64,000 bases of DNA from Pseudorhizobium endolithicum (lineage in GTDB: Bacteria; Pseudomonadota; Alphaproteobacteria; Rhizobiales; Rhizobiaceae): positions 64,501 through 128,500 of the forward strand of contig NZ_CABFWF030000012.1 in the NCBI RefSeq assembly GCF_902153245.2, in the 5' to 3' direction. Below, in pieces: positions 44,893 to 53,162 of this stretch (position 1 is its first letter; each line of letters begins with the position of its first letter). Made by a program: the position numbers and the translations under genes. The notes under the pieces were generated by a model, which had not been told where the DNA came from, searched no databases, and worked only from the letters and a program-made list of their open reading frames with translations.

Positions 44893-46182
44893 CTATCGAA
44901 ATACGCTCGGCAGCCACAGCGATATGGCCGGCACATAGGTGACGAGACCCAGCACGACGACCCCGGCCAGATAGAAAGGCCAGATCGAGCGCATGGCCTG
45001 CCAGACGGTTATCTTGCCCACCGCACAGGCGACGAACTGCACCGCGCCCACGGGCGGAGTGTTGAGGCCGATGCCGAAGTTCAGGATCATGATGACGCCA
45101 AAGTGGACCGGATCGACCCCATACGCCTGCGCCACCGGCAGAAAAATCGGGGTTGCGATGATGATCGTCGGGCCCATGTCCATGAAGGTGCCCAGGAAGA
45201 GCATCAGGACATTGAGAAGCAACAATATGATCAGCGGATTGTCTGAAATGGTATTCATCCAGGCGATCAACGCCGCGGGAACCCTGAGGAAGGCCATCAG
45301 CCACGAGAACGCGGCTGCCATGCCGATGATGAGCAACACCATCGCCGTGGTGCGTACGGCGCCCATCGTGGCGTGAACGAAGCCTTCCCACGTCATCTGC
45401 CGGTAGACGAAGACCGTAATCAGCAGCGCGTAGATGACGGCGATGCAGGAGCTTTCAGTTGCCGTGAATATGCCCGAACGGACGCCGCCGAAGATGATGG
45501 CAATCAGCAGGAGGCCGGGGATCGCGACGGCTCCGAGCTGAAGCGCGACCTGGAAGCCTGGGAAGGATTCCACCGGGTACCCACGGCTGCGGGCGACAAA
45601 ATAGGCGGTGATCATCAACGCGAGCGCGAAGAGGAGACCGGGGATAACGCCCGCGGTGAAAAGATCGGCAATGGAAATCTTCCCGCCGGCGGCGATGGAG
45701 TAGATGATCATGTTATGGGAGGGCGGCAGGAGCAGGGCGATCAACGCGGCCATGGAGGTCACGTTTACAGCATAGTCTGCGCCGTAGCCCCTTTCCTTCA
45801 TTTGCGGGATCATCAAACCACCGACGGCGGCTGCCTCCGCAACTGCCGAACCGGAAATGCCACCGAAAAGGGTTGCGGTCACGATGTTGACCTGACCCAG
45901 GCCGCCGCGCACATGGCCCACGAGGGATGCGGCGAATGCCACGATCTTCTGGGCAATGCCGCCGCGAACCATCAGGTCGCCGGCATAGATGAAGAAGGGA
46001 ATGGCAAGCATCGAAAAGACGCTCATGCCGGAGTTCAACCGTTGGAAAACGACCAGCGGGGGAAGTCCGATATAGGCTACGGTGGCGAAGCTGGCGACGC
46101 CAAGGCAAAAAGCAATCGGGGTGCCGATCAGCATCAAAAGCGTGAAGACGCCAAAGAGGATCCAGTATTCCATGAGCATCAA
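44893..46182 (-). CDS. Uronate TRAP transporter large permease (DctM type)
   Basis: 429-aa large membrane subunit with about twelve helices. Family motifs are FSMLAIPFFIYAGDLMVRGG, FGGISGSAVAEAAAVGG and GIGLNTPPVGAVQFV. It overlaps the small-permease gene by four bases (ATGA). The position between uxaC-dctP-dctQ and gntR-kduI-kdgF indicates import of galacturonate, glucuronate or their unsaturated products. Confidence 0.93.
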   Translation of the reverse strand: MMLMEYWILFGVFTLLMLIGTPIAFCLGVASFATVAYIGLPPLVVFQRLNSGMSVFSMLAIPFFIYAGDLMVRGGIAQKIVAFAASLVGHVRGGLGQVNIVTATLFGGISGSAVAEAAAVGGLMIPQMKERGYGADYAVNVTSMAALIALLLPPSHNMIIYSIAAGGKISIADLFTAGVIPGLLFALALMITAYFVARSRGYPVESFPGFQVALQLGAVAIPGLLLIAIIFGGVRSGIFTATESSCIAVIYALLITVFVYRQMTWEGFVHATMGAVRTTAMVLLIIGMAAAFSWLMAFLRVPAALIAWMNTISDNPLIILLLLNVLMLFLGTFMDMGPTIIIATPIFLPVAQAYGVDPVHFGVIMILNFGIGLNTPPVGAVQFVACAVGKITVWQAMRSIWPFYLAGVVVLGLVTYVPAISLWLPSVFR

Positions 46183-46739
46183 GCCTTCACGTTCGCGGTG
46201 TCGAGTTCGGCCGCCACTTCCGCAGGCGGCGCCTCATCCAGGATATCGTCGATGGGGGCACCGGCGAGCCTCAGCACGATCCGCTCCAGGGTGAACAGCA
46301 CGATCAGGAAACCACCGCCGACCAGCGGAGCGTAGTCCCAAGCGCCTGAAATGCCGAGCGACGGCAGTGTCGTGTTCCAGGTCAGCAGGATGAGCTGCCA
46401 GCCGTACCAGATCATGCCGACGCCGAAGGCGAATGCGACGATGTCAGAGATCATGCGCAGCCATTTCTTGCCGCTGCCGGGCAGGACGTAGAGCAGAACG
46501 TCGAAGCCGAGATGATAGTTTTCCCGCACGCCAACCGCCGAGCCGAGGAAAATGAACCAGCTCATCAGCATGACAGCGCCGGGCTCGGTCCAACTGGGGG
46601 AGTCGTTGAGGACGTAACGGCAGAAAACCTGCCATGCCACGAACGCGGTCATCAGGACGAGGCCGATGCCGGCGCTCCAGAGCGCGAGGGTATTGATGCG
46701 GCCAAGAAAGCCGGCAGCAGCTTTGAGGGGATCGGACAT
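46179..46739 (-). CDS. Uronate TRAP transporter small permease (DctQ type)
   Basis: 186-aa four-helix subunit. The VFCRYVLNDSPSWTEPGAVM segment and the following LMSWFIFLGSAVGVRENYHL are characteristic. It lies 99 bases after dctP, with a stem-loop in the gap, and overlaps dctM by four bases. It forms the membrane complex with the DctM subunit. Confidence 0.9.
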   Translation of the reverse strand: MSDPLKAAAGFLGRINTLALWSAGIGLVLMTAFVAWQVFCRYVLNDSPSWTEPGAVMLMSWFIFLGSAVGVRENYHLGFDVLLYVLPGSGKKWLRMISDIVAFAFGVGMIWYGWQLILLTWNTTLPSLGISGAWDYAPLVGGGFLIVLFTLERIVLRLAGAPIDDILDEAPPAEVAAELDTANVKA

Positions 46740-46800
46740 GGTGCGCTCTTATGCTGATTCACCGGAGTGCAGTTTCGTCGGCAGGAGTGCCTGCCAGATG

Positions 46801-46833
46801 GAGGAGGACGGCTGAAGAACAACCGTCCTCTTC
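46801..46833 (-). promoter_or_regulatory. Intercistronic hairpin between uronate dctP and dctQ
   Basis: GAGGAGGACGG/CCGTCCTCTTC, 11 bp with one G-U pair and an 11-base loop, begins 6 bases past the dctP stop. A second small stem GGCAGG/CCTGCC lies near 46780-46795. Neither has a T-run on the minus strand. Confidence 0.5.
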
Positions 46834-46838
46834 GGCCG

Positions 46839-47816
46839 TTACTGAACAGCCTTGATGTCTTCGACCATCTTGACGAGGACAGGATCTGTCACGTGCTTGG
46901 CGTAGACGGGGGCCATGGCATCGATGAAGCCCTGTTTCTCCGGCGTCGTGATCTGCGCACCCGCCTCTTCAACGATCTTGCGGGACTCGCTCACCTTCGC
47001 TGCCCAAAGCTCGCGCTGCTTGGCGACACTGTCTTTTCCGGCCTGGCGAAAGATTTCCTGATCCTCAGGCGTCAGCTGGTCGAAGGCAGCCTTGTTCATC
47101 ACGAAGACTTCCGGAAGGATGGTGTGCTCGTCGAGCGAGAAGTGCTTGGCCACCTCGTAGTGCTTGGCTGTGTCGTAGCTCGGGAAGTTGTTCTCCGCTC
47201 CGTCGATGACGCCGGTTTCGATCGAAGAATAGACCTCGCCATAGGGCATCGGCGTCGCGTTGGCGCCGAGGGCGGCGACCATGTCGACGAAGATGTCCGA
47301 CTGGATGACGCGGAACTTCAGGCCCTTCATGTCTTCAACGCTGTTGATGGGTTTCGTCCTGTTGTAGAAGGAGCGAGAACCCGCATCGTAGAAGGCCAGG
47401 ACCACGAGACCGGCTCCTTCGAAGGCGGTCTTGATCTGATCGCCGATGGGGCCGTCCATGACCTTGTGCATGTGTTCTTCCGAGCGGAAGAGGTAGGGGA
47501 GGGCCGGAACGATTGATTCCTTCACCGTGCCGTTGAAGGGAGCCATGGAAACGCGGTTGAGTTCGAGAACGCCGGAGCGAACCTGCTCGATCGTATCCTT
47601 TTCCTCGCCGAGCTGGGCGGAGTGGTAGACTTCTACCTCGTAGCGGCCCTCGGTTCGCTCCTTGATCAGCTCGCCGAAATATTTCACGCCCTCAACGGTC
47701 GGATATCCGTCCGGGTGAGTGTCCGATGACTTCAACACTGTTTGCGCCAGCGCGGTGCTAGCAAACAGCGTTGCTGCGACCGTGAAGGCAGCAGCGACCT
47801 TTCCAAAATGCAACAT
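46839..47816 (-). CDS. Uronate TRAP transporter solute-binding protein (DctP type)
   Basis: 325-aa periplasmic binding subunit. The signal peptide (MLHFGKVAAAFTVAATLFAS, cleavage after ALA near residue 24) precedes QTVLKSSDTHPDGYPTVEG. The carboxylate-binding arginine is in GLKFRVIQSDIF, and the PMPYGEVYSSIETGVIDGAE motif follows. ATG 47816 has GGGAGGAGAACATC upstream. It is coded 40 bases after uxaC, so a hexuronate ligand is the best guess. Confidence 0.93.
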   Translation of the reverse strand: MLHFGKVAAAFTVAATLFASTALAQTVLKSSDTHPDGYPTVEGVKYFGELIKERTEGRYEVEVYHSAQLGEEKDTIEQVRSGVLELNRVSMAPFNGTVKESIVPALPYLFRSEEHMHKVMDGPIGDQIKTAFEGAGLVVLAFYDAGSRSFYNRTKPINSVEDMKGLKFRVIQSDIFVDMVAALGANATPMPYGEVYSSIETGVIDGAENNFPSYDTAKHYEVAKHFSLDEHTILPEVFVMNKAAFDQLTPEDQEIFRQAGKDSVAKQRELWAAKVSESRKIVEEAGAQITTPEKQGFIDAMAPVYAKHVTDPVLVKMVEDIKAVQ

Positions 47817-47856
47817 GATGTTCTCCTCCCGTTTGTGTCGGCGCCCTACGCGCCAG

Positions 47857-49266
47857 TCAAAGCCGATACGCCTTCTTTGCCAGCGTATAGGCAAGCTCCT
47901 TGGCCAGATCGAAGGCTTCCTCTTCCCTCAACCTGTGTTCGGCGACGAGGCGCGCCAGGAAGGCGCAGTCCACTCGTCGCGCGATATCATGGCGCGCCGG
48001 TATCGACGGGAAGGCGCGCGTGTCGTCGTTGAATCCCACCGTGTTGTAGAAGCCGGCGGTCTCCGTTGTCATTTCGCGGAAACGGCGCATGCCTTCCGGA
48101 CTGTCATGGAACCACCAAGCAGGACCAAGCTTGAGGGCCGGGTAGACCCCTGCAAGCGGCGCCAGTTCACGGGCATAGGAGGTTTCGTCGAGTGTAAAGA
48201 GGACGACTGTCAGGTCCTTTTCCAGCCCGACCGCGTCCAGCAGCGGCTTCAGCGCGCCCACATAATCGGTGCGGGTCGGGATGTCGAAGCCCATATCGCG
48301 CCCGTGGCGCGTCATCATGGCGGGCGAATGGTTGCGCCAGGAGCCGGGATGGATCTGCAGGACGAGGCCGTCGTCCAGGCTCATCTTCGCCATCTCGGTC
48401 AGCATCTGGCCGCGGAACAGGCGGCGATCGGCGGCCTCGGCCTTGCCGCTGCGCACCCGGTTGAAGAGGGCGGACGCCTCCGCCGTCGACAGGTTCGCCG
48501 TGTCGGCCGTGGCATGTCCATGGTCCGAGGACGTGGCGCCGAAAGACTTGAAATATGCCCGCCGCTGGCGATGGGCAGCGAGATAGCCGGACCAGGTGCC
48601 GGTATCTTCGCCGGTCAGTTGCCCGAACTGGTCGAGATTGGCCGGGAAACCCTCGAAATCCGGATCGACCACCGCATCCGGACGATAGGCCGTGACGACC
48701 CGTCCGTCCCAGCCGCTGTCACGGATCATCCGGTGCCAGCGGAGATCGTCGAGGGCGCCTTCCGTGGTCGCGATCACCTCGATATTGAACCGCTTGAACA
48801 GCGCCCGCGGTCGAAACTCCGGCTGGCGCAGCTTGTCCGCGATCTGCTCGTAGCTGGTCTCCGCGGTCTCCGGTCCGAGAGGTTCGTGGATCTGGAACAG
48901 CGAAGACATGACATAGTCCATCCAAAGCCGGGTCGGGGTGCCGCGGAAGAGATGGTAGTTCTCGGCAAAGAGCCTCCAGATCCGGCGACCATCGGCTTCC
49001 ACCGGAGAGCCGTCCAGGCGGCGCACGCCGAGATCCTCCAAGGCAATGCCTTGACTGAAAAGCATGCGAAAGATGTAGTGATCCGGGACGATCAGCAACT
49101 GGGCGGGGTCGGCAAAGGCTTCGTCGAGGGCGTACCAGCGCGGGTCCGTGTGACCGTGCGGACTGATGATGGGCAGGCCGGCGACCGTCTGGTAAAGCGC
49201 GCGCGCCGTCGCCCGGATGCCGGGGTCGGATGGAAACAGGACGTCCGCATGTACGAGTGAAGTCAT
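47857..49266 (-). CDS. uxaC: UxaC, glucuronate/galacturonate isomerase
   Basis: Converts D-glucuronate to D-fructuronate and D-galacturonate to D-tagaturonate. 469 aa, the family length. The metal-binding HGHTD motif lies near residue 37 (ISPHGHTDPRWYA) and the DDTRAFPSIPARHDIARRVD segment near the C-terminus. It is the first gene of the operon uxaC-dctPQM-gntR-kduI-kdgF, facing the dehydrogenase gene across a strong inverted repeat. The following reductase (uxaB or uxuB) is not in the operon. Confidence 0.95.
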   Translation of the reverse strand: MTSLVHADVLFPSDPGIRATARALYQTVAGLPIISPHGHTDPRWYALDEAFADPAQLLIVPDHYIFRMLFSQGIALEDLGVRRLDGSPVEADGRRIWRLFAENYHLFRGTPTRLWMDYVMSSLFQIHEPLGPETAETSYEQIADKLRQPEFRPRALFKRFNIEVIATTEGALDDLRWHRMIRDSGWDGRVVTAYRPDAVVDPDFEGFPANLDQFGQLTGEDTGTWSGYLAAHRQRRAYFKSFGATSSDHGHATADTANLSTAEASALFNRVRSGKAEAADRRLFRGQMLTEMAKMSLDDGLVLQIHPGSWRNHSPAMMTRHGRDMGFDIPTRTDYVGALKPLLDAVGLEKDLTVVLFTLDETSYARELAPLAGVYPALKLGPAWWFHDSPEGMRRFREMTTETAGFYNTVGFNDDTRAFPSIPARHDIARRVDCAFLARLVAEHRLREEEAFDLAKELAYTLAKKAYRL

Positions 49267-49321
49267 TCCGGTTGCCGCTCCTCCTCGGCCAAGAAAGGGC
49301 TAGAGCAGCAGGGGCCGGTAT

Positions 49322-49356
49322 GTCAACATACAAAAATACGTATTTTGTATGATGAC
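49322..49356. promoter_or_regulatory. Probable operator of the uronate GntR regulator
   Basis: Two 14-base arms, GTCAACATACAAAA and TTTTGTATGATGAC, are inverted repeats with one mismatch, separated by 7 bases (ATACGTA). The site is the only AT-rich part of the 113-base gap between divergent uxaC and the Gfo/Idh/MocA gene. It would let one regulator control both sides. Confidence 0.65.
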
Positions 49357-49379
49357 TTGAAATAGGAGTGGGAGGGGAA

Positions 49380-50393
49380 ATGCGAATTGGTGTGATTGGA
49401 TTGGGCATGGCGTCGGTACCGCATGCGCAGAGCCTTCACGACATGGAAGGTAGAGTGAAGGTCGCGGCAGCCTTCAGTCCCAGTGCAGATCGGCGCGAGG
49501 CTTTCGCCCGCCGATGGGGAATGCCGGTTGTTGAAGACGTCGACACGATCTTCGACAAGTCATCCATAGACGCAGTTCTCATCCTGACACCGCCGAACAC
49601 GCACCGCGAGCTCGTGGAACGGGCGGCGGCATCCGGCCAGCACGTGTTGCTGGAAAAGCCGCTTGAGGTGTCCTTCACCAATGCCGAGGCATTGGTGAAG
49701 GCCGCCGAGAAAACCGGCGTCACCCTGGCTGTCGTGCTGCAGCACCGGTTCAGGCCCGTCAGCGTCGCGCTGTCTCAGATGGTTTCCAATGGCCGGCTCG
49801 GAGAGGTGGTGAGCGCGTCCGCCAAGCTCTCCAACTGGCGGCCTCAAAGCTATTACGATCAGCCGGGTCGCGGCACCAGGGCAAGGGACGGCGGCGGAGT
49901 TCTCCTGACCCAGGGGATCCATACGCTCGACCTCCTGATTTCGGTGGCTGGCCTGCCGGTCGAGGCGATGGCCTATGCCGTGACGACACCCGTTCACCGG
50001 ATGGAAACGGAGGATCTCGTTGCCGGAGCGGTGCGTTTCGAGAATGGTGCGATAGGCACCGTGAGCGCAACGACCTGCGCCTATCCCGGCGTTCCGGATT
50101 CCATCGAGGTGATCGGAACGAAGGGCATGGCGCGGATCGAAGGTGCGACGCTCATCGCGAAGTTCCATGACGGCTCAGACATCGAGATGGACGATGGAGA
50201 GGTCGGAGGTGGTGCCGGAGCCGATCCCATGGCCTTCTCCCACATGCATCATCGAGCGGTGATCGAGGATTTCGTCGACGCGGTGCAGCGCGGCAGGCCA
50301 CCACGGGTCAGCGGGAGGGAGGCGCTCAAGGTCCACCGCCTGATCGGTGCCCTGTTGCGATCTGCCGAAACGGGTCGTCGCGAACCGGTCTGA
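49380..50393 (+). CDS. Gfo/Idh/MocA-family NAD(P)-dependent dehydrogenase
   Basis: 337-aa oxidoreductase. The nucleotide-binding motif GVIGLGMASVPHAQSL is at the N-terminus and the catalytic EKPLE motif near residue 97 (HVLLEKPLEVSF). The C-terminal substrate domain has the HRFRPVS segment. ATG 49380 follows GGGAGGGGAA. It shares the operator region with uxaC, so it likely acts on a uronate or a keto-uronate, perhaps replacing UxaB/UxuB or oxidising galacturonate. The substrate is inferred from context only. It converges on the sulfatase-like gene with a 3-base gap. Confidence 0.85.
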   Translation: MRIGVIGLGMASVPHAQSLHDMEGRVKVAAAFSPSADRREAFARRWGMPVVEDVDTIFDKSSIDAVLILTPPNTHRELVERAAASGQHVLLEKPLEVSFTNAEALVKAAEKTGVTLAVVLQHRFRPVSVALSQMVSNGRLGEVVSASAKLSNWRPQSYYDQPGRGTRARDGGGVLLTQGIHTLDLLISVAGLPVEAMAYAVTTPVHRMETEDLVAGAVRFENGAIGTVSATTCAYPGVPDSIEVIGTKGMARIEGATLIAKFHDGSDIEMDDGEVGGGAGADPMAFSHMHHRAVIEDFVDAVQRGRPPRVSGREALKVHRLIGALLRSAETGRREPV

Positions 50394-50396
50394 GGC

Positions 50397-52061
50397 TCAG
50401 CCGCTTCCGCTGAACGTCCGGACGAAAAGCGCGCGGAACTCGCTCATCGGAAGCGGCGGCCGGTCGTCGTCCGGAAGCGTGCCCCGCGGCCAGTCCCATG
50501 AGGCCGTATGCTCGATGGCAGCCGGCGGACCGATGATGTGGATCGGGACATCCCGGGAGGCGTCCTCGCCGGTAATGATGGCGGCCGGCTGGTGATCGCC
50601 AACGATGACCATCACCGTATTCCGGCCACGTCGCTCGATATAGGACGAGAGCGTTTCCAGCACATAGTCGAGGCATGCGAGGTAATGCTGCCGGACACGG
50701 CCGGGATCGGCCCAGAGCACTGCCGGCGGTTCCCCGGCGAGCGCCTGCTCGTCAAATATGCTGCCGTCCCCGACGTCGTCCCAGTCGATCATCTGCGGAA
50801 CGGGAGTCCAGGGCGCATGGCTGGAGATCAACGCGATCTGCGCCATCACGGGGCCACTCCTTCCCGACCGTTCCAACCGTTCGAAAGCCGATAGTGTGTA
50901 CTGGTCGGGCATCGTCACCCAGTTGAACGGCTTGCCGCGATAACCCAGTCCCTCTGCGTCTCGGACCCTGTCATAGCCGAAATACGCGCTCTCCGGCCAG
51001 GCCATCGTTATGGCGGGCATGATCGCCGTCGTCCGCCATCCGGCCCGTCGGAAGAGGGCATTGATGGTCGGCCGCAGGCTGGCGGTCATCCGGTCGTAGC
51101 GCAACTGGCTGTCGGTCCAGAGACCGGAAAGAAGCGCCCCATGCGCAAGCCAGCTGAGACCCGAGACGGTGGGGGATGTCAGCCAGCCGCTGCGGGCTTC
51201 CAGTCCGGCTGCTGCTGCGCTTGCTTCCATCTGCGCCAGTCTTTTTCGGATGCTGCCTGCATAACGCTGATCCGAAAGTGCACTTCTTCCGTAGGATTCG
51301 ACGAAGATGAACAGAACATCCGTTCCCTCCAGCTTCGAGAAAAGCTGTTGCGGAGGCAGGGCGGCAAGGGGGTCTGTGGCGAGCTCGTGTTGGAATTCGG
51401 CGAGGTCCGCCATCGATTGGCGGATCATCGAGACGCGGCTCAGAAGAAGGGGTAAGGCATCTGCGGATACGCGGGGAATCGACGGAGGCAGGAGGAGTAT
51501 GACGCACCCCAGGAGCAAAGTCCCGGCCATCGCGGCTGCGAGAACGCGCGAGGCTTGAGCCGGAATCTGCCGGAATCCCGCCAGTGACCGGAAGAGAGTT
51601 GCCGCGATGAGCAGGCATGCCGCTATACCTGCCGCAAGGGCAAGAGCCGCCTCAGTCCGCCCGATCGAGCGGCTCAGGAGATCCCAGCCATCGCTGATGA
51701 TCTTCAGATCCAGATAGGGGTTGAACGGTCGCTGGAACGCGGCCTGCGTCCCGAGGTCCGCCAGCTTCAGCAAAAGGAGAAGGATCAGGATGGAAACCAC
51801 CGCAGGCCGGAGGATTGCAAAGCCGGCCCGAGGCAGCAGGAGCGCGGCAAGGGCGATCGCCGGAAGTTCCAGTGGAATGCCGAGCCACCCGCTGAAGGAA
51901 AAATCCGCAAGCCGGCTCGGAAGGTCAAGTATGGCCGCCATGACGGTGAAAGCGATGGCTATCCTCCGCCATGCGGACCTGCCCGAGCCGCCTTTCCGGC
52001 CATGGTCGCCGGCTCTTCCCCGCTCCGGGGTCCGAAGTTTCTTGTCGATATGTTCGGTCAT
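50397..52061 (-). CDS. Membrane sulfatase-like hydrolase/phosphotransferase
   Basis: 554-aa inner-membrane protein of the alkaline-phosphatase superfamily, in the LTA-synthase/phosphoglycerol-transferase style. About five helices in the first 200 residues precede a periplasmic domain. The domain starts TDVLFIFVESYGRSAL (first metal-binding acid), has SPTVSGLSWLAHGALLSGLW with the probable nucleophile, and VMVIVGDHQPAA for the second metal site. ATG 52061 (MTEHIDKKL) is preferred to an upstream TTG. It lies 66 bases after the CDP-alcohol phosphatidyltransferase gene on the same strand, suggesting joint work on a lipid head group. True substrate unknown. Confidence 0.8.
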   Translation of the reverse strand: MTEHIDKKLRTPERGRAGDHGRKGGSGRSAWRRIAIAFTVMAAILDLPSRLADFSFSGWLGIPLELPAIALAALLLPRAGFAILRPAVVSILILLLLLKLADLGTQAAFQRPFNPYLDLKIISDGWDLLSRSIGRTEAALALAAGIAACLLIAATLFRSLAGFRQIPAQASRVLAAAMAGTLLLGCVILLLPPSIPRVSADALPLLLSRVSMIRQSMADLAEFQHELATDPLAALPPQQLFSKLEGTDVLFIFVESYGRSALSDQRYAGSIRKRLAQMEASAAAAGLEARSGWLTSPTVSGLSWLAHGALLSGLWTDSQLRYDRMTASLRPTINALFRRAGWRTTAIMPAITMAWPESAYFGYDRVRDAEGLGYRGKPFNWVTMPDQYTLSAFERLERSGRSGPVMAQIALISSHAPWTPVPQMIDWDDVGDGSIFDEQALAGEPPAVLWADPGRVRQHYLACLDYVLETLSSYIERRGRNTVMVIVGDHQPAAIITGEDASRDVPIHIIGPPAAIEHTASWDWPRGTLPDDDRPPLPMSEFRALFVRTFSGSG

Positions 52062-52127
52062 TGAGCATGCCAAAGGCGCAACCGCTGAGGCGATTTTGCG
52101 CCGTCCGGCCTGATCGCGGCGGTGAAC

Positions 52128-52925
52128 TCAGGCCTCACCTGTGATCTTCCTGTCGTTCAGAAGGTAGGTCACATCGGCCGTAAATGAATAGAAAAGCAAT
52201 GCAAGAGCGAGCCCGAGGAGGGGTGCCGACAGGGCATGGGGAACAATCGGCATAAGCGCGACGGCAAGCGCCGCCCCCTGCAAGACGCAAATCAGTTTGC
52301 GTCGCCACGAGTCCCGCAGGTCTCCCCGCATCCTTGGGATCAGCCACTGGGCGAGGACGAAGGCGTAGCGCATCAATCCGATCATCAGAACCCATGGACC
52401 TGCCTTGCCGGCGAGTGCAGCCAAGGCCGACAGGAGAAGAATGAGGAAGGCATCCACCTCCATGTCGAAGCGGGCGCCATATCGCGAGACGGTCCCGCTT
52501 TTTCGCGCGAGGTGGCCGTCGACACCGTCCAGTCCGAGAAAGACGGCGGCAACACCCGTGACGATCCAGAGCGTGGAGGAGAGGGGAGCCTGCGACGACG
52601 GCAGGGCGGCGGCAACGATTCCGCCGATACCCGCGGCAAGGGCGGCTCGGAACGTGGTCGTGGCGTTCGCGGGCCCGAATGCCCCGTGGGGATAGAGGTG
52701 CAGATACCGAAGAGCAAGAAATCCGATCACGGAGAAGATCATCAGGCCGGCAACCGAAGCCGTTCCCGTTATTCCGGTCGCAGGCCCCATGACGTCTGCC
52801 GCGAGAAAGACGACCAGAGCCGAAGCTGTCATATACAGTACGGCCTGGGCGTGTACAGGCGGAGGCCGGCCGCTCCAACTCCGGCCTGGCTTCAGGGGCC
52901 GGCCTCCGTCAAGATTGCTAACCAT
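52128..52925 (-). CDS. CDP-alcohol phosphatidyltransferase
   Basis: 265-aa integral membrane enzyme that transfers a phosphoalcohol from a CDP-linked donor. The full family signature is present: D-G-x2-A-R-x8-G-x3-D-x3-D, running from DGHLAR to YGARFDMEVD. About six helices surround it. ATG 52925 (MVSNLDGGRP) has GGAG 7 bases upstream. The gene precedes the sulfatase-like gene and is divergent from the pterin-like cluster. It is not in a pgsA or cdsA context, so a specialised lipid or soluble acceptor is likely. Confidence 0.85.
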   Translation of the reverse strand: MVSNLDGGRPLKPGRSWSGRPPPVHAQAVLYMTASALVVFLAADVMGPATGITGTASVAGLMIFSVIGFLALRYLHLYPHGAFGPANATTTFRAALAAGIGGIVAAALPSSQAPLSSTLWIVTGVAAVFLGLDGVDGHLARKSGTVSRYGARFDMEVDAFLILLLSALAALAGKAGPWVLMIGLMRYAFVLAQWLIPRMRGDLRDSWRRKLICVLQGAALAVALMPIVPHALSAPLLGLALALLFYSFTADVTYLLNDRKITGEA

Positions 52926-53124
52926 CTTCCGGCTCCGGCGGGAGATGCAGTTCATCTGAACCGGCCATGCCGTTCCTGCAGACCCGAATTTATGAACTAT
53001 GCATGACAGTCTCCACGGCAGCAATACATGGCGCATTCCTCGCCGCCGGGCAGATAGCGTCAAATTAACGTGAAGCCACCGGGCTTGGTGCAAGTCGAGG
53101 ATCTTGTCCTGACCGCCGTGCCCG

Positions 53125-53144
53125 CTAAGTCCGATGACACTTAG
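53125..53144 (+). promoter_or_regulatory. Leader stem-loop before the uncharacterised cluster
   Basis: CTAAGT and ACTTAG form a 6-bp stem with an 8-base loop ending right before the GGGGAGAGG ribosome-binding sequence of the gene at 53163. The rest of the 237-base divergent gap (52926-53162) shows no riboswitch or operator that I can recognise. Confidence 0.3.
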
Positions 53145-53162
53145 GGGAGAGGATGAACGGAC

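Noticed and set aside
52926-53162. Riboswitch in the gap before the uncharacterised cluster
   Set aside because: Only a short 6-bp stem is visible; none of the conserved cores I know (preQ1, THF, SAM-II, cobalamin, guanidine) could be matched.
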